Below are positions 20,601 to 30,457 of a stretch of 64,000 nt of DNA, piece by piece. The notes beneath the pieces were generated by a model that saw only the letters and a list, made by a program, of their open reading frames with translations, was not told where the DNA came from and searched no databases. Positions within the stretch are counted from its first letter, which is position 1. Every line of letters begins with the position of its first letter. The translations under genes and the position numbers were made by a program. Source of the DNA: Jackrogersella multiformis (taxonomy: Eukaryota; Ascomycota; Sordariomycetes; Xylariales; Hypoxylaceae); contig CADCXD010000008.1 in the NCBI GenBank assembly GCA_902806575.1, positions 2,046,001-2,110,000 of the forward strand, in the 5' to 3' direction.

Positions 20601-21662
20601 ACCTACCAAACCCAAACCCTACTACGGTCCTCTAATCCGCGTAGCTGTAGGTACCTAAATTTGAATTATTCACATCATCGCGTAATGTAGCTCTTTGTCC
20701 AAAGGCCATTTCCACCCCTTATTCCCGAAGTATGATCCTTAGCCATAACAGAACGATATGATTCCCGGCACTAAGAACGAGCTTAAACACGTTGTGGTTT
20801 ATACCTACGGTGATATGGTAAATGAAGCTGGCTATTCATATGAAGGCACATATTAGCATATGATGTTGTTTATTGTAGCATATATCCAATGTTTATTTTA
20901 TTTTACTATTTTGATTACATGTAGTTGAGAAGATGTGAAGGCGGAAAGAGTAACGAGATCAAAGCAAAGGTCCCGTGGGCACGCCCAAGGTCCAGTTTTG
21001 GTGTTTAGGTCTAGGTAACGGCAGAATATATGAATATTAAAGATTATATGCGTCTTATTTCCAACACGATTCATCGTCGCCTTATCTCGTAGAAATAACA
21101 TATGAATCCCTCGTAACGGCTAGGAGTACCGCGTCAATCTTAGTGATAAGATGAGGGCGGACACTCGACACGTATTCATCAGGATTAATTATCACATTTA
21201 CTAGAATAATGTCCTCTACTATCTACAGCTGCGAATTCACGTTTTTGGAGGCTTGATAAGGAAATAACGTGTATGTAGTATTGGCCGACATTAATGGTAC
21301 ACCACTATAAGAAACCCCAAAAGATACCCGGAAGGTGTTTATTTGAGTTTTGAGGCCTGTGGTCTTGGATTATGAGCACTCATCAGTGGTAGGAACCGAA
21401 ATACACGTGTGTTTAATGCTCCAGGAAACGTCGTGGGAGGGATCGGATAGTCCACGGTGATATATGTCTAGGTACATCATGTTTTTCATGTTAATTAACC
21501 TAAGCTGCATTTACTATTTACTAGGATACAAGAGCAACTAGAATAGGATTTCAATTTCACATGGCGTAGAAGCTACGTTGATTCGAGGTAGCGAGGGACG
21601 AGATTTTCGAGAATACATCCTTTATATTGCGAGTGTCCGTTATGGATTATAGTGCTGTCGTT

Positions 21663-21777
21663 GGTAGGATATCTAAATATCACGATATTTTTAGCCTTTT
21701 GGTACTATCATCTTTCGTGATACCGTGTCTCTAGCATTTTAGATAGTGTGCGTAGCTTGTTCCTACGATATCCTACC
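21663..21777. repeat. Nested inverted repeat
   Basis: Outer arms GGTAGGATATC (21663-21673) and GATATCCTACC (21767-21777) are perfect reverse complements. Inner arms TATCACGA (21678-21685) and TCGTGATA (21715-21722) lie inside them. It could fold as an imperfect hairpin of about 115 nt. Short arms, so chance is possible. Confidence 0.5.
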
Positions 21778-22934
21778 TCTAGACGTGTAGGTTGGATATA
21801 TCTTCACTCGGTGTAGATCTCGTAATGCTAGTCACCTTTACCGCCGTTTATAAAGAAAGAGAGGAGAAACAAATTTATTCTCCCAACCTTAACCTTAAAG
21901 TTCTTGCTACAGCTGCAAAATCCCCCTAAGCCTCTTGGAGCGGCTACCTGTCATGTAAGCCTTTCCCGTATACATTGCCTAAATTCTACTGCGATTTGCC
22001 GGTGCTTCTCTAAGGCTCGCTAACGCGAGTATTTCGCCGCTGTATACCTAGGTAGGGGTTGAACCTTACACCATTATCGCTATGGTTAGGTGGCGAAGTG
22101 GTTGGTTTCCTGGCTTGTCGATCTTGGCTAATTTATTAGTATAGTAAAATTGACCAAGTGGCTCTTCCTCGCTAAGTATGAGGCCACGTTGGTAAGTGGG
22201 CATATCATACGTACCTTCGTCTCCTTCATTGGTCGGGCGAAGACAGGTTTCACTTTCTATCGCGTGGCAATCGCAGCATTCATGAATTTTAGGAGAATAT
22301 CTTTGAGGCCAAATCGAAAGGATTCTAATATCTGAGGGGAATATGGTTCTCTATAGTTGTAGGCTTGTGCCAATACTAGGCAGGCGGGTAATGGACGCGA
22401 TACTTCGGTGTAAATGAGTTCGGACTTGAGCGAGTAGCTTGAGATGGCTCTGCATTCTTATTAATAACGACGCCCTCCGACTAGTATAGAATAATTCGTA
22501 CAGGGTGCTCATAGTCACTCAGAGGGAACACTGAAGAAACAGAACAGAATCGATTACATGCAGAAGGGCGAGGGAAAATAGGTGACTCTCCCCGATTTAA
22601 TGAAGAGACACTGAATTGTTAATTCTATTTAGAGCCAATGGAGGAGATATTCGGCAATATTGGATCAAGAAATTGCCGAGAGCTGATATAAAAAAATCAT
22701 CCACATACGACCTTTTCATGATTTCGAGGATTAATACAGAATGAAATTCTATTGAGATACCACGCTTCGATGCATTTCATGGCGGACACGGCTTAGTAAA
22801 GCTGGCTCTAGGCGAAATTGCTGGTGAAATACGAATGCGCGAGCCGAGTTCTACGATGGTTTTGACGCGACGAGCCTCGATAAGAAGATGCAGCGAGGTT
22901 AAACATCTTTGTAGGGACTTATCATGGCACAAGT

Positions 22935-24137
22935 CTAATCTGGGTTATATTGACGCACTTCATCTATTCTTCTATGTTGATGACTCGGGTAATTGGGCCG
23001 ATATGAGTCGCCCGTCCGTCGTTTTCGGTCGTTGGAACTCTCATCCACCATTCGTCTCCGGCGTGTGCCCTCTTCTTGGCCGTTTCCTTCGTCATTTTCA
23101 TCCACAATCGGCCGTTTCTTCGCCGTGGGGTACTGTACCTTGCGATCCCAAACTTCTAATGACCAGGGACTGCGTAAGAAGCTCTTGAGCTCGTGAAGGA
23201 GTAATTTGGTATGATCGCGACCCAGAAAATCCTTCAGCATTTCCTCTGCCTGTCCCTGACTTCCCTGAATATCGACGGTTTTTAGAATTGCGACTATATA
23301 CTCAAGCAAGAACTCTGCATTGTTCGCACGTCTCCTCGTCATCGTATCGTCACTGGATTGCGCCGTGGGCGGTTTTCTCAGAAATTCGAAGACTTGGAGT
23401 TCCCTCCTCAGCCATGTTCGGGCCCTCGAGACCATCTCGGGATCGGACTCGAACACCTGTGGAGTCAAGTCTCGATAACCCGACCTCTGGTTGGATCCTA
23501 CGTGTAGGGAGTATAGCTGGTTCCGATAAACATGTTGACGGCGAAGAATGGCCTCATCAACAGTCAATCGTGTAGGGGGCGCTTCTTCGTATCGTCGGCG
23601 ATTAGGTCTATTAACATGCCGCGGTCGATAGGGCTGGGAGCGCGATCGCGTAAGGTATTGTGGCGGTTCTTTCGGACGAGGAACTAGGTATACTCTGGTC
23701 TTCGCATCTGGATCACCGCTCTCAAAGTCGTACCAGACCTCGTCGACGTTACTCTTACAAAGCGGACATTTCGTCTGCTGTTCTAGCCAGCTAAGAAGAC
23801 AAAGGTAGTCGAAGTTTCGATGGCTGCAAGGTCGAGCCTCGCAAACCTCGGTGATGTTATCGAGGCAAATAACGCAACATGTTTCGTTAGTGTTGTCGAT
23901 TTCTATTTCGTTCCTCGATGACGCGACTTCTGCGAGCGTATTCTGGAGTATTTTAGATCGTATGTCGGTTGTATCCGAGTCCGTGTCCATATATGAAAGG
24001 GGCGCTAATGGAATCAAAAGCAGGAAAAACGGGAAATCGTAGGCATCAAGGTATATGAGAGTTGACAGTTGAGAGGTCAATTCAAAGTTGAAGGCAGTGA
24101 ATCGCGCCGTTATTAATCGAAAGACGATAGCGGCCAT
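22935..24137 (-). CDS. RING-finger protein, Topors-like E3 ubiquitin ligase (putative)
   Basis: Single-exon ORF, 400 residues from the first ATG (24137) or 351 from ATG 23990 (MDTDSDTTDI), which I think is the likelier start because the extra 49 residues are hydrophobic and unlike the rest. The RING (about residues 87-131 of the long form) reads CCVICLDNITEV, then RPCSHRNFDYLCLLSWL and TKCPLCKSNV: the CxxC, C-x-H and CxxC spacing of C3HC4 RINGs. After it come VDEVWYDF, an Arg-rich stretch, and a C-terminal helical region with WLRRELQVFEFL and ELKSFLRSPWS that resembles the post-RING part of Topors-type proteins. RINGs recruit E2 enzymes and transfer ubiquitin. The Arg/Asp-rich tail suggests a nuclear protein. 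Divergent from SLD2 with about 280 bp between ATGs. Confidence 0.85.
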   Translation of the reverse strand: MAAIVFRLITARFTAFNFELTSQLSTLIYLDAYDFPFFLLLIPLAPLSYMDTDSDTTDIRSKILQNTLAEVASSRNEIEIDNTNETCCVICLDNITEVCEARPCSHRNFDYLCLLSWLEQQTKCPLCKSNVDEVWYDFESGDPDAKTRVYLVPRPKEPPQYLTRSRSQPYRPRHVNRPNRRRYEEAPPTRLTVDEAILRRQHVYRNQLYSLHVGSNQRSGYRDLTPQVFESDPEMVSRARTWLRRELQVFEFLRKPPTAQSSDDTMTRRRANNAEFLLEYIVAILKTVDIQGSQGQAEEMLKDFLGRDHTKLLLHELKSFLRSPWSLEVWDRKVQYPTAKKRPIVDENDEGNGQEEGTRRRRMVDESSNDRKRRTGDSYRPNYPSHQHRRIDEVRQYNPD

Positions 24138-24419
24138 AGATACCTAGGTACTAGCTGACGTAATCCTCCCTATCCCCGCTATCGTAGGTCTTACTTAATA
24201 GAGTAACGAGAAGCCCCACCAACCCACCCAATTAGTCTCGCGTCGCGTATCCATTTAAATTTGTCGCGCTCTCTACGCGAATTAATGGAAATACCAAATA
24301 CATACATACCACTATAAATGCCACCCAAATCTAATCTATAATCAATATTCAACAACACCCAACACCCTCAGTCATCATCGTTCACATCCAAGACCACGCA
24401 TAATACTTTCTATATCAAG
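24138..24419. promoter_or_regulatory. Divergent promoter region between RING gene and SLD2
   Basis: 282 bp between the two ATGs, shared by genes reading away from each other (longer, 429 bp, if the RING protein starts at 23990). A TACCTAGGTA palindrome at about 24140-24149 lies close to the RING start. A short CT-rich/CAA-rich leader precedes SLD2. No specific factor site called. Confidence 0.5.
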
Positions 24420-25922
24420 ATGGACGAGAGTGAAAGACAGAAATATGACGAACAATCCAAGCAATTGCGCGCTGATCTCAAGCAATTCGAAGCTGACTGG
24501 GCGAGTCGCAATGGCGGTAGAAAACCACGTCGCGATGATATCAAACAGAATCCAGACATAGGTAAATACCAATTCTTGTCACGAAGCCGATCTTAGATTG
24601 AAGACTTATAAAAGGGATTGTCAGCTCTCAAGTATAAAAAATACAACCAGGTTCGAGACATCGTCTCTGGAAAGGTCCCACCTCCGAATTTGAGGGACAA
24701 GGAATCGACAACGGCCCGGAAGCGCATGTCAGTAGATAGCCTCGCGGAAACACCCTCGAAAAGGTCCAAGCCGGTCGAGACACCCTCCCATCTACGGCAT
24801 CGAATCATAGATCCTGAATTGTTCGAGACTCCATCTACGCGAAAGCTCTTCAGCCCCGCCGTACCTACTTCGATTGGACCTACTCCCCACAGAGATGGAC
24901 GGATCCTGGGCCTATTTGATCTCATGGACGAGAATGAGGAGAATACACCCTCAAAACAACCCCAAGGAGAATCTTCAAGGCACGACAAGGTACAAGCTAC
25001 TCCCAGCAAGACTACCGGTCAGATGGATATCATCGATGCCACGAAATTAGGCAGGACCCCGACTTCTTCGAGCAAGCATTCAGTACTTTTCAGAACGCCC
25101 TCGAAGCGACAAGATAACAATATTGCTCTGGGTAGAACACCAACCTCGGTCAGCAAGTTGCAATTGTCAACACCATCTTTCCTCAGAAGGATTCCTCTCG
25201 CAGCAGTCGACGAGAACGGCGATTACATATCCCCTGCCCCCCTGCGCCTACCCCACAAGCCCCTAGGTCGCAGTCTAAGCAGCGTGGTAGCCAGTCTACG
25301 GAAGCTGGAAGAAGAGGCGCTCGACGAGGAACTAGAAGCCTTGCACGAGATGGAGAACGACGCGAACCCGTCAAATACCACGAAGCCTGCGAAACCTACA
25401 AAGCCAAAGGAGGACGTCCTTAAGCCGGACAGTCAGGCGCAACAGCTTCTGGGCGGGTTTGACGATGACGGCCTCTACGACAGCCAACCGGAAGAAAGTT
25501 TAGGCCGCGATGGTCAGCCGCTGAGAGTGTACAAAAAGAAGGGACAGAAGCGTACTACGCGACGTTCGAACATGAAGCCTACTAGGAGCAAGCGACCACA
25601 AATTTCTACCGAGGACCATCCAGATTCCGGTGCCGAAGAGGTTATCCTCGAGACACAGGTCGACGCCACAAAGGGTGATCATCAGCCACCACTGGATTTG
25701 GGATCCGACTCGGAATTCGAATCCCTAGATGAAGAAGTCGAAAAGCCTAAGAAGAAGAGCCGTGCTGATAAGACCAAGAAAGCAGGCAAAAAGGAGGGCA
25801 CGATTCGAAAAGCGGCAAAGAAGGTCAACGAACTGGCTCACGCCAACTTTAAGAGGCTGAAGCTGAAGAATTACGGAGCGAAGGGCCCTACAGCTGGGAG
25901 TAGATTCCGGCGCCGTAGATGA
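24420..25922 (+). CDS. SLD2: DNA replication regulator Sld2
   Basis: Two exons (24420-24561, 24625-25922; 63-nt intron) give 479 residues. Sld2/Drc1 is phosphorylated by S-phase CDK and then binds Dpb11 to load the replicative helicase at origins. The N-terminal Sld2 signature spans exon 1 and the start of exon 2: QLRADLKQFEADWASRNGG, then DIALKYKKYNQVRDIVSGK (residues about 46-64), joined exactly by the intron. It is followed by a long region full of CDK-type sites (ETPSKR, ETPSTRK, GRTPTSSSK, FRTPSKR, STPSF). The basic C-terminus NFKRLKLKNYGAKG ending in RFRRRR is the other conserved block. Length matches filamentous-fungal orthologues. Without exon 1 the protein would lose its conserved start, so the spliced ATG at 24420 is preferred. 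Confidence 0.94.
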
Positions 25923-26990
25923 GACATCGATCCGCGAGTATACAATGGCTAGAGCGGTGTTATGATGGAACTGCAAGAGCTTGTCAAATTCGGAGCGTCC
26001 TGGGCTGCACGTGGGCTATATAGAACTGCTACTGCATAGGATGCGACAATATGTTCTAAGTCAATTGTAATTAGACGAGGTTTCCACAATGGCCTCTCCA
26101 CGATGCGCAAGTTGTAGATCCACTGAAAATCACTGATATCTCCTGAGCTGGCGGCTAGACATACTCCAGGTAGCGATACCTAAGGCCCCATAAATTAACC
26201 ATTTAACCTTAAACTTTGGTGGAGTCCCAAGACATACTCTTTCAGGAAACCCCCTTTCTGTTTGGGCCAATCAGGCTCGAGGAAATTGTTGGTGACATGT
26301 ATCCCTTCGACTGACGCACAGCATTCCCCCACCCTTTTTGCGACCTGATACAGCGGGATGATTCGTGCAATCCTGTATTATGTATTAGCCAATAGTTATC
26401 ATTTCAAGTACCTATGAAAGACTAATGTGGGCGAGAGTAAAGGGGATAACTTTAGGTAAACGATCTGACGTTATGGCCCCTGGGCAAATGTCATTAAGGA
26501 GAATATACTTAGTGGCAATTAAATTATCTCAAACCTTTAATGTTCCTTTACGAGGTTAGTTATAGTTTCCAGTTCCCTTCAATTACAGTTTCGGTGTGTA
26601 AGGTCACCTAAGCACTTAAACCGGTCCTGATGTAACCAAGAAAAGGTTAGATTCATTACGACAAATAAAGAGGCCAGATACAAAATATTATACGATACCT
26701 AGGTACATTAATATAAAGGAAGCTTGCATATTATTAGTATCGACTTTTATATGTCATAATGAGATCAAGCTTCATCCATGATATCATAAGCCTATGAGTG
26801 CCCCTAGTAATTAGGGTAAGGAGGGTTTGATGTAGATATTTCACATATAATACCACCACGCAGTATTCCATCGTTCATTCCCCGTGTCTGTTATCATGTA
26901 GTTCTGTCTGCATCTGTAATATTCAAGGAAAACTACCCATACAGCACCGAGAGCTACAGGAGAACCAATGTATGCTATGTCTCGACCGAC
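25923..26990. other. Intergenic spacer (1.07 kb)
   Basis: No supported gene. AT-rich beyond 26150, with a TACCTAGGTAC-type word at about 26697-26705. Confidence 0.5.
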
Positions 26991-27282
26991 CTACTTCTTA
27001 CTATCGAACTGAGCACCGAAGCCAACTAGATCCTGGTTTGGATTGTAGTAGTCGGCATGGGTTTCCGCGGTGTTGTCACTAGTATTCGACATGTCTGGGG
27101 GCTGGGGTACGGGTGAACCGCGATGGGTCTTCGTGCTATCATTGCTTTTGCTTGATTTGTTGCGTCCGTTGCTAGTAACATACAGACATTAGTATCGGTC
27201 CATGGCAAGGTAAAGCATTCGCTTAAGAAAGTAAATAGACTTACGACTTGTTTTTCTTACTAGTAGAAGATGGGCGAGGCAT
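26991..27282 (-). CDS. Small spliced hypothetical protein (72 aa)
   Basis: Two exons on the minus strand, 27282-27245 and 27171-26991, with a 73-nt intron (GTAAGT donor, ACTAG acceptor), give 72 residues. The protein starts MPRPSSTSKKNKS, runs through a Ser/Asn/Thr/Lys-rich hydrophilic stretch (NKSSKSNDSTK, PVPQPPDMS) and ends with a distinct block DYYNPNQDLVGFGAQFDSKK before TAG. The consensus splice sites, in-frame joining and a non-low-complexity C-terminus argue for a real gene. I do not recognise the family. No signal peptide or membrane segment. It is isolated, between SLD2 and a conserved hypothetical gene, with a purine-rich presumed 5' leader upstream. Confidence 0.62.
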
Positions 27283-28495
27283 CTTGACGCAACGTATTTG
27301 TCGTGTTACGGTCTATTAAATATCGACAGATATAAAACAAACTTAAAGTAAGAAGTTGGAAGTGAAGAGGAGTGATTGTGAAGAGTAACTGGAGCTTCTT
27401 GGTAAAATATAGTGGTAAGAATAGAGAAAACTGTGTATATATTGTGAATAAGTAAAATATAGGTACTTGTGTAAATTGAGTGGTAGAATAACGGGTTTGA
27501 TTATTCGAAAAAAATCACGATAGACCCCGATGTAAAGGATAGAGAGAATGGAGAGAATAGGGGAGAGATGGGAAAGATGGGAGAGAGCGAACTCGAATAT
27601 TTATCTTTCAAAGCAAGCCTACTTACCCATATCATTTGTTCATATTTCTTCTCAGGCATCAGCGAACATGAGCTATCAATAGCCCGACTATTACCAGTGG
27701 GACCTTGTCTTGCGCGCCAATGTCACCTTGATAATGATTATTACATGGCGTTACACAGCTAGAATCTTTCTGTATTATGAACATGATTGGGCTGTCTTCT
27801 TTTGTTCTGAGCGATGATTTGCCATTCTCTATTTGTACTGGAGGTAGACCGATTATAATATTCGGGTTACTGGGGATTGGCGTAGAAGGGCATAATATAT
27901 TGCGAGTCTCTCATTGGGTGGTCTCGTTTTGTTAAAAGTAGGTACTCCGGCGCATACCACGCTGCAACACGACGGAGCACCACCGCTCTCACTAGTGTGG
28001 CGGGCTCCTAGCTTGTATGACAGGAGCGCCGCGATTACGACTCTATATTTTGTGCATCGTATGAAATGATTGGCCGCCCTATCTGCGTTCGGAGCCAAAT
28101 GTGCATTCCCTGAAGCTCGGTACTCGAAACCCCGAAATGATATGCAAAGGTTGGCCTTATAGGCAAACACTCCATTCAAAGCAGAATAATTCATATCACA
28201 AGTACTTCATAGAAAGGCGTCGTAACAATTGTGGCATTGCAACATCAACTAGAGGTATCTATAGGTGTTTAAATAAATCGCAAACACCACGATAACGACC
28301 CTTCCCACATGTCAAGCTTGCATGCCCAATTTTTATCCCACTATGCATCTAGGTAGGTAGTCTGCTCCAGGGTGATATACTGACTGGAACTGGTGTTGTA
28401 GCGGAATTCCGATATGTAGTTGAACCGGCCCACAATATAGACGACCGCGTTCGGGGATCCGGTAGCGCCCGGCCGGCTCCCGTCCGCAGGTCCAC
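27283..28495. other. Intergenic spacer (1.2 kb)
   Basis: Purine-rich leader to about 27580, then mixed sequence. A 113-codon minus ORF at 27853-28194 has no family resemblance and I do not call it. Confidence 0.45.
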
Positions 28496-29413
28496 CTACG
28501 CCGTCGCCACGTCGGGCGGTCTGATATATTGAATGTGCCAGAGATTTGGATCTCTCAAGTTGGCGTATAAATCCGGCATAAGACCCACAAGCTGCACCTT
28601 CATCCACCCGACGTCTTCGTCCGTACATCCTTCAATAGCAGGGTATTCTTCGTCATTTTCAACATCGCTGAACTCGCCCTCATCATCGTTGTGCTCGCCC
28701 TGACTCTCCGCCATCGTCTCAGGCCTGGTCTCGTGCTGTTGTTGCTGTTGCCTTGTAGCTTCCCGTGATTCCCAGTCGCTCTTGATCAACTTGACCCAAC
28801 GCTCGCTTTCTTCAGAGATCACGCTCCGCATCGAAGCTTCATCAACCTGAATGCAGAACCTATACCTCACCGGCAATCCCCAATCCCGCGGCGGCACTTC
28901 GTGCTGTCGGCTTTGAATTTCCTCTGGCGAACCCTGTTCCTCGCGGACCATGCGTGCGCACCACTCCCCGAAGTGTCGACGTACAGCCTGCGTGCTCGCC
29001 CCATCGAGTATGCTCGCATCGGAAATCACAGTGAGTTTGAAGCATCCCTCTTCGAGCAGATCGCGCCAGTTATACAAGTCCATGGCCTTCCGGGCCGATG
29101 CATTGATGCGCTGAATGCACAACTCCCACGCCGCGTCGCTGGTATACGTGCAGCGATAGACAGCGAAGCCCCAGATGCGATGGCCGTCGGTGCGGAGATG
29201 GCGTTCGATCTTGTCGGCAGCGTTGGAGTCGGCGGAGATGGTGTTGGGCGTGCGGGGAGAGACATCGACAGGTTGTTGGAGGGCTGCGCGATCTTGGTCC
29301 AGGCGGTTCATGAGGGCTTCAAGCTGGCGCAGGTTGTCGGTGGCCATTTTCGACGCGTGACTCCTGCTATGTGTAGAACTGAGTGTGCGAAGTTGTCGAT
29401 CAGATGAGGTCAC
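28496..29413 (-). CDS. Conserved fungal hypothetical protein
   Basis: Single-exon 305-residue ORF; a second in-frame ATG at 29347 (MATDNLRQLEALMNRLDQ) is an equally good start and would give 283 residues. A short N-terminal coiled coil is followed by HRIWGFAVYRCTYTSD, a block that, from memory, recurs in many uncharacterised Pezizomycotina proteins, then about 100 residues including HFGEWCARMV and RYRFCIQVDEAS. The last third contains a five-Gln run, an acidic low-complexity segment (HNDDEGEFSDVENDEE) and ends with HIQYIRPPDV. No enzyme motif, signal peptide or membrane segment. Intracellular location is presumed. Gene reality is well supported by length and codon use; function unknown. Confidence 0.75.
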   Translation of the reverse strand: MTSSDRQLRTLSSTHSRSHASKMATDNLRQLEALMNRLDQDRAALQQPVDVSPRTPNTISADSNAADKIERHLRTDGHRIWGFAVYRCTYTSDAAWELCIQRINASARKAMDLYNWRDLLEEGCFKLTVISDASILDGASTQAVRRHFGEWCARMVREEQGSPEEIQSRQHEVPPRDWGLPVRYRFCIQVDEASMRSVISEESERWVKLIKSDWESREATRQQQQQHETRPETMAESQGEHNDDEGEFSDVENDEEYPAIEGCTDEDVGWMKVQLVGLMPDLYANLRDPNLWHIQYIRPPDVATA

Positions 29414-30457
29414 AGCACAGAGTAAAATGGATGTGTGGCGTCTGCGGTGCAGAAGATCAAGGTGGCTGCGAACAGCGTCGATTGTGGCCCTTCACATTAT
29501 GTAACATACCTTGGAAAGATACAAACAGGAGGCATAGGCCTAGGTCAGAAGGTAGACCCGACCTCGGGAGATTTTAGATAATATTGCAAACATGAGCAAT
29601 CTCGTTTCTCGCTTTTGCCAAGCCAAAAGTCAGCTGCAGCCAGCTGTACCGGCTACTCGAAGGGAGAATCCGCCAAACCGACAAAATAATCGATGTATTG
29701 AAATGTACCTACCTACACTGTTTATGTGGCTTGTTTACACTACCTCAGGGCTTATTCAGGTACACAGTATCACTGTAAATATAGGGGCTATAGCGCAGTC
29801 AATCACTACGACTTTAGCGCACTATAGCGCCTAAGTCCCCTACAGCTATAGCGAGGCATTTCATACAATCAAAACACGAAGCTATTCCTAACTTTCAAAG
29901 CACTTACACATATCTAGATACATTTCAATACATCAATTATCTTGTCGGTTTGGCGGATTCGTCGCTATCGGCCCGTCGATTTGTACGGTGATACTGGAGT
30001 AAAAGGGGGGGGCAGTCACCGGAGCCTCCTTTTTCATATTCGACGAGAAAAGGTAGGTCATCCATTGCATACCTAGGTACGTGGCGATAAACAGGGAAAT
30101 CATCTTATTTACATTACGACGACTCCAGATGTTGTGTAATTTGAGGACTGATAACCTATTGGGCAGTGTCGATTTGTCGTATATCTGATTGGCTGCTCCC
30201 CTTGTATCAGGCCAAATTCAGCTGAAATATAGGACATGCGGCTAGGAGGCATTAATTGTCCTACATTGAATTGTGTTTTGGGTCGCCTACCACATTTGCC
30301 TTACTCCAATCTGAGGGGATTGATATAAATAAGGCGATACTGTTTTCTCAGGACTAGGACAGTTTCCGATTTCCCACAACTTGATTTCTTCACCCGAACA
30401 TCTTGATATAATTAGCGATCTCCTAAGACGCTTAATTAATATACTATATACCCAGTC
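29414..30457. other. Divergent intergenic region (1.04 kb)
   Basis: Lies between two genes reading outward. It contains a GC-box-poor AT-rich middle and short repeats of TATAGCG-type words around 29785-29850. No gene seen. Confidence 0.45.

Larger units (their letters stand above)
19921..22934. other. Gene-poor AT-rich region (3 kb)
   Basis: No supported gene in 3 kb. It holds clusters of TACCTAGGTA palindromes (20371-20400 and 20497-20600) and a nested inverted repeat at 21663-21777. Short ORFs (20898-21101 minus, 22150-22335 plus) have no recognisable content. Decayed elements are possible but I see no terminal repeats or coding relic of a transposon. Confidence 0.5.

Noticed and set aside
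22150..22335. 61-codon plus ORF, and a nearby GCGAAGTGGTTGG stretch considered as a tRNA
   Set aside because: No TTCGAAT-type B box at proper distance, no cloverleaf by eye, and the ORF lacks family resemblance.
27853..28194. 113-codon minus ORF
   Set aside because: No recognisable domain, no supportive splice signals and mixed composition. Considered as a transposon fragment, but no motif supports that.
28901..29407. 168-codon plus ORF opposite the conserved hypothetical gene
   Set aside because: Shadow frame. The minus-strand frame is longer and has the recognisable WGFAVYRCTYTSD block.
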